DNA of 64,000 bases from Dipteronia dyeriana (GCA_032871835.1 CM065297.1:15962098-16026097), one strand, 5' to 3'; counted from the stretch's first letter, positions 12,102 through 23,631 are shown. Notes: generated by a model from the letters alone, not told the origin. Translations and numbers: made by a program.

Positions 12102-13001
12102 TGTCGTATGTAAATTTTATCAGACGGACACATCATTGACAAAGAAGATAAAATTACCAGGTGGATATCCGAATAGGCATTCAGAAAATATCCCGCAAGA
12201 TATCTTTAAAGAAGAGAAACCCGAGTAAATGTAAAAATAAGTATTGAACAAAACCTACTCGGGATCAACTGACATCATATTCTACTCGGGATCAGTTAAC
12301 GATGCTCGACGTTAGCTAATGACATGTTCTACTCGGGATCAGATGACGTCATTCAGGACCAACTAACATCATATTCTATTCGGGACAAGTATGACGAAAC
12401 CCGAATAAAGAAGCCCAGCACATGACTCGCACACAAACCAAGAATCATGTTAAAACACGCAAAGAAATACGCGTCAAAGAAGAATTCCAAGATAAATAGA
12501 ATACCAAACAGGAAAAAGGTTCCAAATCAGGAAACAATTTTATTTCTCAAAAAAGACTACGTATTTGTAAGGAAAGTCTTAATTAGACTATATCACTAGA
12601 GTCCCATTCGATCTCTATACAAGTCTCCGAGGTAGGAAAGAAGACAAACTACTTCAAATAAGTAACCAATCATAATTAAATACAAAGATATTTCATTACT
12701 TGTACAAAAAGGATTAGAGTTCTATGCACATATAAATAGACCCATAATCTCGTCATAAAAATATAAAGCAATATATAGAGAGAAAAAAGAGAGATCAAGA
12801 GTTGTAAATCTTTTTCAATAGTGGATTTTGGCTCGGTTGGTTATTCAACCACCCGTGGACGTTTCTCCGGTTATCGAAGTTTTACTACGTAAAACTTGTG
12901 TCCAATTACTCTCCTTCTCTTTCTCTTTCTCTTTCTCTTTGAAACCACAGCTAAAGATCTGATCTTGTTGACTTTTCTCACACATCCAGAAATCGACGTC
13001 A
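12102..13001 (+). repeat. 3' LTR of the Tat element
   Basis: Starts TGTCGTATG and ends CGTCA, and matches the 5' LTR throughout. A TATA box lies at 12731-12739. It contains a short CTTTCT/CTCTTT run near 12910-12940. Differences from the 5' copy are mostly G/A and C/T transitions. (TA)n follows. Confidence 0.85.
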
Positions 13002-13082
13002 ATATATATATATATATACATATTTTTGGTTCCATTAATAATTTTCTCTATAAAATTATTCTGAAACGATATTTTTTAATGT

Positions 13083-13570
13083 AGATAGAAAATGATTAGA
13101 TTTATTTCGCTGAGGAAAATCAGGAAAAAACTGATTTTTTAGAGAAGTTAAGAGAGTTCAAAATGAATTATGAAATTTCTCTTCATGAAAATATTATGGT
13201 TTTTATAAGAAGAGTGGATAAGTTATAGCCATTTCAAAATATTACTTCATTTGATTATTGGATCTCAATTGTAAAGATATTTCTGAGAGCTTTCTCCAAA
13301 TAGCTGCAATACATAGAACCTATTATTCTTGATAACATTAATAAAAGTAATATTGTTTTGCTTAATGATGTTATTAATGAGATAGAAATAGCAGACAACG
13401 TCGTGTTATGATGAACATGAGGCGTACTGCAGCTTTGAGCATGTTTTCGAACCTTCGTAGCGCAAAACACATGGGTCATTGCGCACGTGAAAAGAGTCCA
13501 TGGTTTGGAAAAGTTGTAGCTGCTAGGGTTAAGAAGTCAGAGAAATTACGCATTCAGAGTGAGAATTTAC
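13083..13570 (+). pseudogene. Degenerate copia-type Gag remnant
   Basis: With frame changes, + strand translation gives a segment (about 13130-13220) with an E-K-L-R-E-F-K...V-F-I-R-R-V-D pattern, then LRAFSK...LDNIN...LNDVINEIE (about 13285-13390), and then HMGHCAREKS (about 13467-13500). This order resembles the UBN2 Gag core and the tail of a CCHC zinc knuckle. The first Cys pair is not visible. It lies upstream of a second, better preserved Gag, so it is either an older fragment or a duplicated Gag. Confidence 0.4.
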
Positions 13571-13971
13571 TACAATATGCATGATAGAACTAAGTTCAAA
13601 GTTTCTTACTTCAAAAATAGTTATTAGATTTACATTATAAACTTTTATTGTTTATTTATGTTTATTCAATTTTTTCCTTTGAACTTATTGAATCATGCTT
13701 GATTGTTATTGATTATTAATAATAATATTTGCTTAGTAGGAGTTCTATGAATTGTTAGAACTGTTATAATTACGTAAAATACACTAATACTATATGCTAG
13801 TTTTAATATTGGAATTATATGACGATTAAAAGCCTTGACTGTTTTTCGAATCTATTCCTATATATTACTCTATTATATTTCTTAGTGTAAATGTTTTATG
13901 TAATAATAAGTGTGAACTTGAAAATATGCTAGCACTAAAGAAAATACATCTCTCTATCTAAATTATAGAAT

Positions 13972-14880
13972 ATGTCTTCTGCTACCAAAAATATTGTGGC
14001 CGAATTAAACAAATGAGAGAGACTGAACGGTGAAAATTATGATCTTTGGCACCGCAAGGTTCAGTACATCCTTACTGAGCAAGAGGCTCTTGAAACAATA
14101 ACCAACACCATGGTTGAACCTGCAGCAGGTACTACTGCTCAAAATAGAAGAGACATGGAGGCTTACCAAGCCTGGAAGAGGAAAAACAGCATAGCTCGCA
14201 TAAAGTTGCTAAGCAGTATGGCTGATGACCTTATGTATGAGTTTGAGGAGCACGAAACTGCTCAAGCAATATGGAATGCTCTAAAAGACAAGTTTGGTGG
14301 TCCATTAACCACTAAGCTTAGGAGGCTCACAATCAAGTTCGACACATATAGGAAGCGCCAAAATCATACGATGAAGCAGCACCTAAGAGAGATGTCAAAC
14401 ATGATGCGCGAATTGAAAAATGCTGAGTATGTCCTGACTGATGAGCAACAAGTTCAAGCTGTTATCCGATCTCTCCCTGATAGTTGGGAGCACATGAAGA
14501 TCAATATGACGCATAATGATAGCATAAAAACTTTTGATGATATCTCGCACCATCTAGAACTAGAAGTTGAGCGCCTAGAGGCTGCTAAGGCTTCTGGACA
14601 GCTTTATATGGCGACACCAAACTAGCCTAAGGCTTCGGGCCTAAAACGCAATAGAGGAAAGAAACCTTTCTGAATGGAAAAAGGTCCTGGTTTCAACAAT
14701 AAGAAACCTGGGATCGGAAAACAGAAGAGATGTAAGCGTGCTGGAGTTAAGAAGGATAAGGCTAAGGCAACTTGCTTTAACTGTGGTAAACTGGGTCACT
14801 TCGCTCGTGAATGCACTGAGCCGAAAAAGGTAAAACCCAATTCCATAAATAAATATTCTTATGTTTCTAGCACTGTTTTA
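13972..14880 (+). pseudogene. Gag of copia-1
   Basis: ATG at 13972 is followed by an early stop (near 14014). The frame then stays open through 14110-14625. This part has the UBN2/Gag core: an N-G-E-N-Y-D-L-W start, A-I-W-N-A-L-K-D-K-F-G centrally, and S-L-P-D-S-W-E-H. After a stop at about 14623 and another near 14671, a CCHC zinc knuckle (CFNCGKLGHFAREC, about 14773-14814) follows a Lys-rich stretch. The knuckle would bind genomic RNA during packaging. Spacing is normal for a copia Gag. Confidence 0.8.
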
Positions 14881-15863
14881 CTGACTAAATCTCGTCCTCT
14901 ATGGACTGTAGACTCAGGAGCAACATACCATGTAGCTAGAGACCGGGTAGCATTTATGGTATATCATCGGATCCCACAGGGAACAAAGTGGATATACGTG
15001 GGAAACAACTCAAGAGTGGAAGTCAATGGTATAGTCATGTGCAAACTAGAGTTTCATAATGGCAAAACCCTCTATCTCCTTGATGTATTGTATGCACCAG
15101 AGATCCGATGAAATATAGTTTCTGTTACTACTCTTCTTAGCCTAGATTATACTTTAAATTTCTATGGGAATAATTTGGACATTTATTTGAATTTTTTTCA
15201 AATTGGTACTGGTTATTTGTTAAATGGTTTTATGGTTTTGGATACTGGTTTTAACAGTATTAATAATGATAGTAGTTTTTCCTTGATATCTGCCTCTGAT
15301 AACATTGATGTTTATACTTGACATGCTAGACTAGGCCATATTGGGCAATTTAGAATAAGCAGATTGGCCAAAGAATGTCTATTGGACTCACTCACTAGAA
15401 TAAAGATGTCTATTTGTGAGAACTGTCTAATAGGAAAAACTACAAGAAAATCATTTGGTATGGAACTCGAGCTGAAATTCCATTGCAATTGGTTCATTCA
15501 GACATATATGGTCCGATGAATGTAAGAGTGAGGCAAGAAGCTTCCTATTTTATTACATTCATAGATGATTACACACGTTTTGGTCATGTCTATTTGATTT
15601 CTCGTAAATCCGAAGCATTGGATTGATTCAAAAATTTAGTTGAAAATCAATTAGACAAGAAAATAACAATTTTGAGAACTGATCGAGGACGTGAATATCT
15701 TTCCAATCAATTCAAGGAATTTTGTAATGAGAAAGGTATAGAAAGGCAATTGACTATTCCTTACACTCCACAACAAAATGGTGTATCGGAAAAAAGGAAT
15801 AGAACATTATTGAAAATGGTTAGGTCTATGATGACGCAAGCAAATCTACCAGTATCATACTAG
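14881..15863 (+). pseudogene. Protease and integrase of copia-1
   Basis: The protease has the intact active-site motif DSGAT at about 14911-14925. Downstream is the integrase zinc finger: H-A-R-L-G-H at about 15322, then C-E-N-C. The catalytic core follows in another frame, with SDIYGPM (about 15500), FIDDYTRFGHVY and TDRGREYLSNQF (about 15677), and then TPQQNGVSEKRNRT. The DDE residues are present, but stops and at least one frameshift break the frame. The region ends at the copia-2 insertion, before the integrase C-terminus is complete. Confidence 0.8.
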
Positions 15864-15938
15864 TAAGATGCTTTATTGACTACAGCCCATATACTTAGCC
15901 GTGTGCCTTTAAAATTAGTCACCTCTACTCTATTCACT

Positions 15939-16354
15939 AGCTAGAATTGTTTTAAGTTGTTTTCTCTTGAGAAGAAAAAGTTTCTTCAAGTCTTTTATCT
16001 ACATCCTTCATTCAAGTTTCTGAGACCGTGACGTGCCCACACACGGTTACTAGTCCTGGGATATAGCGAGAAAGATCGAGTGGTTCAAACAAGAGCACAT
16101 CGTAAAGTGAAGGAGCCTCCAAACGTTGGTAAGATTGGTTAAGACAAGAGCATATAGTAAAGTGAAGGAGCCTCCAAACGTTGGTAAGTTTTTCTTCTGA
16201 TAATATTGATTACAATTTCTTGTGTATACATATTGTATGTATTAGTTCCGAAAATTAATTATGATCCCAAGTTCACTGGTCAAGATACAGATTATGATCT
16301 GTATAAAAATTTTAAAAAACTACTTCTGCTGCGTGACCGGTGAACGGGGTTCCA
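15939..16354 (+). repeat. Truncated 5' LTR of copia-2
   Basis: Aligns to 21563-21962 of the 3' LTR. It contains a direct duplication of about 50 bp carrying the core GTGAAGGAGCCTCCAAACG (about 16100 and 16160), also present in the right LTR. A primer-binding site variant, TTTGTATCAGAGTC, follows at 16359-16372. The 5' two-thirds of the LTR is missing. Confidence 0.78.
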
Positions 16355-16604
16355 AGAATTTGTATCAGAGTCAATTTAGTTTTTGGAACAGGAAATTGTT
16401 TTCGACTCCTGTATGTATGAATGTGTAGGCACCATATATATGATTGTATGAATGTTTATAAGTAAATTATTTAATTTAAACATGGTTGATCGTAATTTTT
16501 TATGGTACTGTGGATTTAGGGTTTATGGGTTGTATAATTTTTTTTTTACTGTTATTGTATTGTAAATAAAAAAAGTTGTAACCTGTAAACGAAGAATTGG
16601 AAAT

Positions 16605-16745
16605 GCGCACGACAGTGGTACTGTTCACCAGACACTGTTCATAGAGGGTACAGTTCATTGACACTGTTCACCACGGATACTGTTCATGGACACTATTCAC
16701 CGAGGGTACTGTTCATGCACACTGTTCATACGGTACTATTCACAT
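16605..16745 (+). repeat. ACTGTTCA minisatellite in the copia-2 leader
   Basis: About eight imperfect copies of a unit built on GGTACTGTTCA / GACACTGTTCA, spaced about 15-24 bp apart. No coding capacity was recognised. Confidence 0.8.
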
Positions 16746-18074
16746 CTTGCACGGTTCCGATGACAAGTGTTGCCTAGTGCATTCCGTGCAGATTTCCTGT
16801 TTCAGATTCATAAGATGAATCGGAGTGACCTAAAGAGAATGGAAGACTTTGAAGTTACAAGAAGACCAAGGAATGCCTTGGGAGAATTTTTTGTAATTTT
16901 AGATTCCAATTTTTTAGGTTAAATAATCCACAGTACTTGGTCAATTCATGTATGATTTATATTATGTGATGATAAAAGTATTGTCATGTATACGTATGCC
17001 ATTTAGATTATAGGTACCTATACAAATATATTTGATATGTCATACATATATCATAGCCTGATATTTTATGTATTTTTTTAATGTGATTAAAATGGGCAAT
17101 ATACATAAATGGCTAAGAATAATGATATTAGTTTTTTAATGGTTAGAAAACTTGGTAATTCTCATTAATATTAATCTACTTATTAAAGTGTTTAATAAGT
17201 TAGATTAATAGGGTCATTTATTAGGATTAATTTGATTAATAACCTAATAATAAATGATCCGAATAAAGTGTTAGAGTTTTAATAGTTAAAACTTGGTAAA
17301 CAATAACATAATAATCTGACCTTAGTAAATAGTTTATAAAGGCTTAGATTATTCACTAATAGATTAGATTTTTAACTGTAAAAATCATTAAAAATTTATT
17401 AGTTAATTATAATTTGTTTCTAATTAGTTAATGTGCTAGATAACTTGATTAAAGTTAGTCGTTTAATCCTGTAAAGTCTAGGTGTATTAACGGTTAATAG
17501 AAAACCCTAATTTTAAAATAGTGAGTGGGAGAGGGATATATGACATATATATCTCGCGGTCTCCATCATTAGTTCAACACCGTGAGATCCGAGTGGGGCC
17601 TAGTGATGGCTTTGCTTTCATCCTTCCTAAGGAGGGTTTCCACAAAAGTCAATACCAATGTTGACTTCTTAACGGATAGGATTTCTGAGGGTATTTCGGG
17701 ATTGACCGACCTTAAGGCTGCAATTCTCGAGTTAAGCTCGTGAGATCTGAAATGATGGGCTACACTCACAAAGGTTTTGATTAAGTTTGTTAATTAAAAA
17801 CCTAACTGAATGAACGATGGTTGAATAATATGGAATAAGAGTTATTATAGAATATCATTTGATTGAGAGTGTCTCGGTCCAACATGCAAAGACTTGACTG
17901 ACCCTAAGGCGGCACTTCTTTGTGGTATGTTGGATTGTCGTGGTATAACTAGTTTTAGGGTAGTTCTAGTTCGTTAAACATGTGCATGCATGATGTTTAA
18001 ATTTATGTCAAAACACTCGCACTTGTTTTAAATAAATGACTGAATGAATGTTTTATTTATTTATTTCAGCAATA
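16746..18074 (+). other. Non-coding leader of copia-2
   Basis: A long AT-rich stretch between the minisatellite and the Gag start. TTAATAAG/TTAGATTA words recur at 17160-17480. A moderately GC-richer patch at 17570-17770 holds only short ORFs without recognisable domains. Confidence 0.5.
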
Positions 18075-18860
18075 ATGTCTTCTGCATTACTTCAAATTCT
18101 TGAAAGCGATATATTAACTGGTGATAACTACACTAAGTGGAAACGTAACATTAATGCAATGTTGGCCACCAAAGACCTCAAGTTTGTGCTTACGGAGGAA
18201 TGTCCTCCAGTGCCTGCTGTCAATGCCACACGAACTGTTCGTGAGTCATATCAGCGATAGGTCTCATCTGATGAGATGCCCCAAACATATCGGTTGGCTT
18301 CAATGACATATATGCATGTCACAAAGCACGAAACAATGACTTTAGCATTCGAAATCATGGAGTCATTGCAAGCTATGTTCGGGCAGCCCTCCGAGCAAAA
18401 GCGACACGAAGTTATTCATTCCGCTATGCTCGCTAGTATGAAGGAAGGTACGTCAGTTCGGGAACATGTCCTGAGCATGATGTCCTACTTCAACATGGCA
18501 GAAGTCAATGGCGGGGCCATTGACGAACCTAGTCAAGTGAGCATCATACTGACGACTCTTTTGAAGAGTTTTGATCAGTTTAAAAGTAACTAGGAGATGA
18601 ACAAGTTAAGGTTCTTTGAGTCCTTGACTAAGGACAACAATGGCAAGACCGGTGATGCAAATGTTGCCAAACCATCTTCCTCCAATAATAAGAAAAGGAA
18701 GAGGAAGAGGAAGAGGTCTTTTGGGAAGGCAAAGGGTAAGCCAAAACCCAAGAAAGCCCAAAGAAAGAAGAAGTCCAAGAAAGGTAAATATGATTTACTT
18801 GTCCTTGAGTCATGTTTAGTGGAAGATGATTCTTCACCTTGGATAGTTGATTCAGGGGTC
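18075..18860 (+). pseudogene. Gag of copia-2, without a zinc knuckle
   Basis: ATG 18075 opens a Gag with L-T-G-D-N-Y-T-K-W-K near residue 16, then an amber stop at about 18258. The next frames give MESLQAMFGQPSE and a V-R-E-H-V-L-S-M-M segment, and another stop near 18591. Instead of a CCHC knuckle the C-terminus has a highly basic run (about 18690-18790, Lys/Arg-rich, K-R-K-R-K-R-K-R). It lies directly ahead of the protease. Basic tails can replace knuckles for RNA binding. Confidence 0.72.
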
Positions 18861-20890
18861 ACTAACCATGTTTGTTCATCTTTACAATGGACTGATTCTT
18901 GGACACAGCTAGAAGAGCAAGCCTTCTCAATGCGTGTGGGGTCAGGGGATGTCGTGTTGGCACGATCCGTGAGCATAATTAAATTATGTTTTTATAATAA
19001 TTATATATTGTTAGACAATGTATTTTATATTCCTGGATTTACACAGAATTTAATTTCCGTTTCTAAGTTGTTAGAACAAAAATATTTTGTTTCTTTTAAT
19101 AATAAATCTGTCATTATTGGAAAGAATTGTCTGAATATTTGTTTAGGAATTAATGAAAATAATTTGTATGTGTTAAGACCGTTAATACATACTACAATAC
19201 TCAACACCGAAATGTTTAAAGTTGAAAAACCAAAAGCTAAACGACATAAGATTTCTTCATATAATGATACGTATCTCTAGCATCTAAGGCTTGGTCATAT
19301 CAACATTGACCAGATAGACAGACTAGCAAAAAGTCGATCTTTAAGTGAGTTAAAGGTTGGCACCTTACCTGTCTGCGAATCTTGTATAGAAGGTAAGATG
19401 ACTAAGAGACCTTTTACTGGAAAATGGCTTAAAGCTCAAGAATCGCCAGAGCTTATACATACAGATGTCTACGGACTGATGAATGTTAAAGCTAGGGGTG
19501 GTTATAAGTATTATGTCACCTTTATAGATGACTACTCAAGATACGGATACGTCTACCTAATGCAATGGAAGTCGGAAACATTTGAAATGTTTAAAGAATT
19601 TTGAGCTGAAGTTGAGAATCAGTTATGTAGGACTATCAAGTCACTATGATCGGATCATGGAGGTGAGTACCTTGACCAAGAGTTTGAAGACTTCATGGTC
19701 GAGCATGGGATATTTTCCCAACTCACAACTCCTGTTACACCTCAGCAAAATGGTGTAGCAGAGAGAAGAAATAGAACCACAATAGAAATGGTAAGATCTA
19801 TGATTAGTTTCTCATCATTACCAAATTCGTTCTGGGGATATGCGTTACAAACAGCGACATAAATTTTGAATCTGGTGTCATCCAAATCTATTCCTAAGAC
19901 TCTTCTAGAGTTGTGGAATGGTCATAAAGCTAGTTTGCGACATTTTCACATATAGAGGTGTCCAACACACGTGCTAAAGAACAGAAGTGGAAAGCAAGAC
20001 TCCAAGTCTATGGTCTGCCTGTTTGTAGGATATTGCAAGGAGACCAGAGGTGGACACTTCTATAGTCCAAAAAACAACAAAGTATTTGTATCGACAAAGA
20101 CAATGTTTCTTGAGGACAATTACATTAGAGACCATAAACCTCGTTCTAAGATTGTGTTGAAAGAGTTAGAGCTTGGTAAGACTAGTGCTTCACCAATAAG
20201 AGTTGTTGATCCATAAACATTTGAGAGTCAGATGGTTCCTGATCAGGATACACTACAACCTAGACGTAGTGAGAGGGTTATGAGACAACCTGAACATTAT
20301 TTAGGTATAGGTGAGGGACAAGGTGTTGTCTCTGCTGATAGTGTGGATAATCCACTGACATTTAAAAATGCAATGGAAGATCCTGATAAAAAGGAACGGC
20401 TTAAAGCCATGAATCTCGAGATGGAGTCCATGTACTCTAACTCAGTCTGGGATCTTTTAGACTTACCGGATGGGGTAAAACCCTTAGGGTATAAGTGGAT
20501 CTACAAGAGAAAGAAAGGAGTATACAGGAAGGTAGAGATCTTCAAAGCAAGGCTAGTGACCAATCCCATAGGATGATATCCTACTCATTAGGAATGATGT
20601 GAGAGTGTTGTCTGTTGTAAAGGGTTGGCTGGCTGGCTAGCCAATTCCAAATGAAAGATTTGGGAGATGCAAGTTATGTTCTAAGGATCAAACTTATAAG
20701 GGATCGTAAGAACAAACTCATAGCACTGTCTCAAGCATCATATATCGATAAGATTCTTGTGCGATTTTCGATGCAAAACTCCAAGAGAGGTAATGTACCT
20801 TCCAGACGTGGAGTTTACTTATCTAAGGAACAGTGTCCTAAGAGACCTCAAGAAGTTGAGGATATGAGACGTGTACCCTATGCATCGGAG
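18830..20890 (+). pseudogene. Pol of copia-2 (protease, integrase, partial RT)
   Basis: The protease motif is DSGVT (about 18850). The integrase has an H-L-R-L-G-H / C-E-S-C finger (about 19283-19385), HTDVYGLM, FIDDYSRYGYVY, the SDHGGEYL segment (about 19650) and TPQQNGVAERRNRT. The integrase C-terminal region with V-C-L-F-V-G-Y is at 20010-20035. RT begins with N-S-V-W-D-L (about 20440) and GYKWIYKRK. It is then cut: the middle, including most of the fingers/palm, is missing at about 20577, and text resumes inside the YVDD region. It stops at about 20888, so RNase H is absent. Several stops are present. Confidence 0.8.
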
Positions 20891-21962
20891 TTTAATTAAT
20901 GATTCCGAGGATTATTAGAGCTCAAAATACTGTGGGTCCATTAGGTCCCCTTGCTAGCCCGATCGATTTAGGTAACAAGGGTCACGGTTAATTAATTGGA
21001 TTGTCCAATTAATTATGTCACGAAAGTGACACGTATTTATTCGGTAATTAATTGAATAATGAGATTATTTAATTAATGAATATTAATGATTATGTTAATT
21101 AAATAATTAGATTATTTAATTGTGTTATTTATTAGTTGGACGGTGTTGATTGATATTTAATTTTTAAAGATAAGATAATTTGATTATTTTATTTTTATTA
21201 AATTAGATATTTATTTTTGAATTGAAAGAGTTTGAATTTAAAACAAATTGATTAATATCTTTAAAGATATGTGATATCTTAAAAGATTGAAATTGATTAG
21301 TTTTATCAAAATATAAATATATATATATATATGATATATATGTTTTAAGAAAAAAAAAAACGTGTACTTACAATTTGTATTAGATACAAATCCATTGTGC
21401 ATGAATTAAGTCAACACAACTTAAAAAAAACGAAAAAAAAAAAACGCACGCATCAGTTATTTTTTAACATTTGATCAGTGCAAGTGTGCATGGTGCATAA
21501 GAGAGAAAAGATAGTGAGTGCAAGTCGTTGCACTATTATTATTATTATTATTATTTTTCAACAGCTAGAATTGTTCTAAGTTGTTTTCTCTTGAGAAGAA
21601 AGAGTTTCTTCAAGTCTTTTCTCTACATCCTCCATTCAAGTTTCAGAGACCGTGATATACCCACACAGTTACCAGTCCTGTGAGATAGCGAGGAAGATCG
21701 AGTGGTTCAGATAAGAGCACATCGTAAAGTGAAGGAGCCTCCAAACGTTGGTAAGATTGGTTCAGACAGGAGCATATCGTAAAGTGAAGGAGCTTCCAAA
21801 CGTTGGTAAGTTTTTCTTCTGATATTATTAATTACAATTTTCTGTGTATACATATAGTATGTATTAGTTCTAAAAAATAATTATGATCCCAAGTTTACTG
21901 GTCAAGATACAGATTATGATCTGTATAAAAATTTTAAAAACTGACCGGTGAACGGGGTTCCA
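20888..21962 (+). repeat. 3' LTR of copia-2 (5' end deleted)
   Basis: Starts GAGTTTAATTAATGATTCC in direct contact with RT coding text, and ends GGGGTTCCA. A second copy of the same family at about 50943-52018 continues much further 5', so about 0.8 kb appears to be missing here. It contains an (AT)n patch at about 21316-21345, an (ATT)n run at 21536-21556 and the same 50-bp duplication as the left LTR. Confidence 0.75.
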
Positions 21963-22294
21963 AGACACAACTGTTGAACCAACTTCTATAGATTTACAAA
22001 CTCGAAAGAGTAACCAAGGAGCTATCCCACGTCGTCATTTTGAGATCGAGGGGGAAACATTTATGATTGCTTCACATGTCAGTGATGAACCTAGAAATGC
22101 AAATGAAGCTCTCACCTCACCTGCTAAGAAATTTTGGATGAAAGCAATGGAATAAGAGATGGAGTCAATGAAAAATAACCATGTCTGGGACTTGGTTGAT
22201 TTACCGTCTGATCGTCGAGCCATTGGAAGCAAATGGGTTCTTCGCATCAAACGAAAGGCGGATGGTACAATTGAGAGGTACAAGGCGCATCTAG
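21963..22294 (+). pseudogene. N-terminal part of copia-1 RT
   Basis: Continuation of copia-1 pol after the copia-2 insertion. The end of the integrase-RT linker is followed by the RT start: W-M-K-A-M-E at about 22137, N-H-V-W-D-L-V-D-L-P, G-S-K-W-V-L-R-I-K-R-K-A-D-G and E-R-Y-K-A-H-L-V. An in-frame stop lies near 22153. The frame is cut at 22294 by the Athila-like element and resumes at 32611. Confidence 0.85.
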
Positions 22295-23631
22295 TGATCG
22301 ATCATTATTTGTATATGTTTTTAATCCCCTTCCTCATTTCAATTGCTTGTTTCTTGAGTATTTTTAGGTATTTAATTTGTGTGATTGAGCATGTTTCAGG
22401 ACATTGGAATTTAATGGCGTGTTTGGAAGATTTGAAAGCAAAGAAGTGCAATTTTGTCCATTATCGCTACAAAGGTCGCTGCCCAAACAATGCCTCTAAT
22501 GCGATCTAAAGAGCGGAGAATCACAGCCGTGTCATCTTTAATAACCGTGGTCTGTACCGCTGTCAAGGTCATGCCTCCAGAGCTGTCTCCACAACGAAAC
22601 ATCACAGAGAGCACTTCACTTTATCCACCGCAGTCTGGGAAAGTTGTCCGTGTCGCGGTCTAGGGCTTGGGAATTTTGAACCCTATTTTAAAATAGAACA
22701 TATATATACATAGTTATGGTTTTTTCAAAAAGAGGAAGCAGAGAATATCACTTCAAAAATATCTTTCTAAACACATAACAATTATTTCATTCATTGTTGC
22801 GCATTCGAAGATTCGAAGACGAAGAAGAATTCATCATTGAAGATTTGAAAAATCCGTTTGAGGCCTCAATGGGTTTTATTGTTTCTTTCTCTTCTCTTTC
22901 TACTTTCGCCATGTGTAACTAATTCCATATTGGGGAATCAATGTGAATCTCTATGAATGCTCTTTGTTAGAATTGACTATATTTAATTAAATTAAGTTTT
23001 GATTCATTCAATTCATCCTATGTCTTAATTCTTTATTCTTGTTAATGCATGATCATACATTGGCATGAATTTAGGGTTTTGATAATTTAATGATTGAGGT
23101 TGGAGTATTGATCTATACGTAATCTTAATTAATATTCAATTTAATGGATAAAACTAATCTTAGCATTGATCTATGCAAGTAGGTTTTTGTTCAATGTTCT
23201 TGCACTTAATGGATCCTCGATTGTAGTTTGAGCCATTGATCTATGGGTAAATTATAATTGAGAACACTTGATTCATCCCAGAATAACAATCATACTTAAG
23301 ATAAGAACGAACCCTTAACTTGATTAATATCTTTCACAGTCAATTCGAAACATTGAGTAGACATAGTTGGGGAGCATTGATGACCTAGTTTTTCTTCCAT
23401 TGATCACAACCAAATCTCTTTAATTGCTTTCTTAGTTTTAATTTAAATTAGTTTTAGTTTTAAATCAAACTCAACAATCTTCTTGTTACTTTAATTAAGC
23501 TTTAATTAGAATAAGTTTTAATCGATAAATCTCTAGTCCTCGTGGGAACGATCCTTACTTGCCGATGTACGATCTCTTCACGATTCGTGCACTTGCGAGT
23601 ATTGTTTTTATAAACACGATTACACATATGA
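22295..23631 (+). repeat. 5' LTR of the Athila-like element
   Basis: About 1,337 bp. Compared with the 3' LTR it lacks about 28 bp near 22665 and has lost many CpG sites in the CCGCGG-rich module, for example CCGTGG in place of CCGCGG near 22544. The repeated phrase 'ATTGATCTATG' and the block ending CGTGCACTTGCGAG are shared. Confidence 0.85.

Larger units (their letters stand above)
1074..13001 (+). mobile_element. Ty3/gypsy Tat-lineage LTR retrotransposon
   Basis: An element of about 11.9 kb with two LTRs of about 900 bp, Gag, PR-RT-RNase H, a second RNase H, integrase, and about 4.3 kb of extra DNA between integrase and the 3' LTR. That extra DNA holds an antisense gene. The second RNase H after the first and the long 3' region are hallmarks of plant Tat elements (Retand, Ogre, Grande type). 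The flanks are TA-rich: TATAT at 1069-1073 and (TA)n after 13001. A 5-bp target duplication is therefore compatible but cannot be proven within a microsatellite. Coding parts are broken by stops and frameshifts. It sits in the leader of copia-1. Confidence 0.88.
15939..21962 (+). mobile_element. Nested Ty1/copia element (copia-2) with end deletions
   Basis: The two LTRs share a sequence starting AGCTAGAATTGTT (15939 and 21563) and ending GGGGTTCCA (16354 and 21962). Inside are Gag (18075 on), protease, integrase and an RT piece. The left LTR shows only its last 416 bp, while the right retains about 1,075 bp. Pol is cut twice, at about 20577 and 20888. The element splits the pol of copia-1: integrase lies before it and RT directly after. 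A related LTR is at about 50110-52018. Confidence 0.82.

Noticed and set aside
16605..16745. CRISPR-like spaced repeats
   Set aside because: Units are short and degenerate, spacers are of unequal length and repeat-like themselves, and the DNA is plant nuclear. It is a minisatellite.
18590..18976. Minus-strand ORF rich in Phe/Leu
   Set aside because: It is the complement of the Lys/Arg-rich Gag tail and protease start of copia-2.
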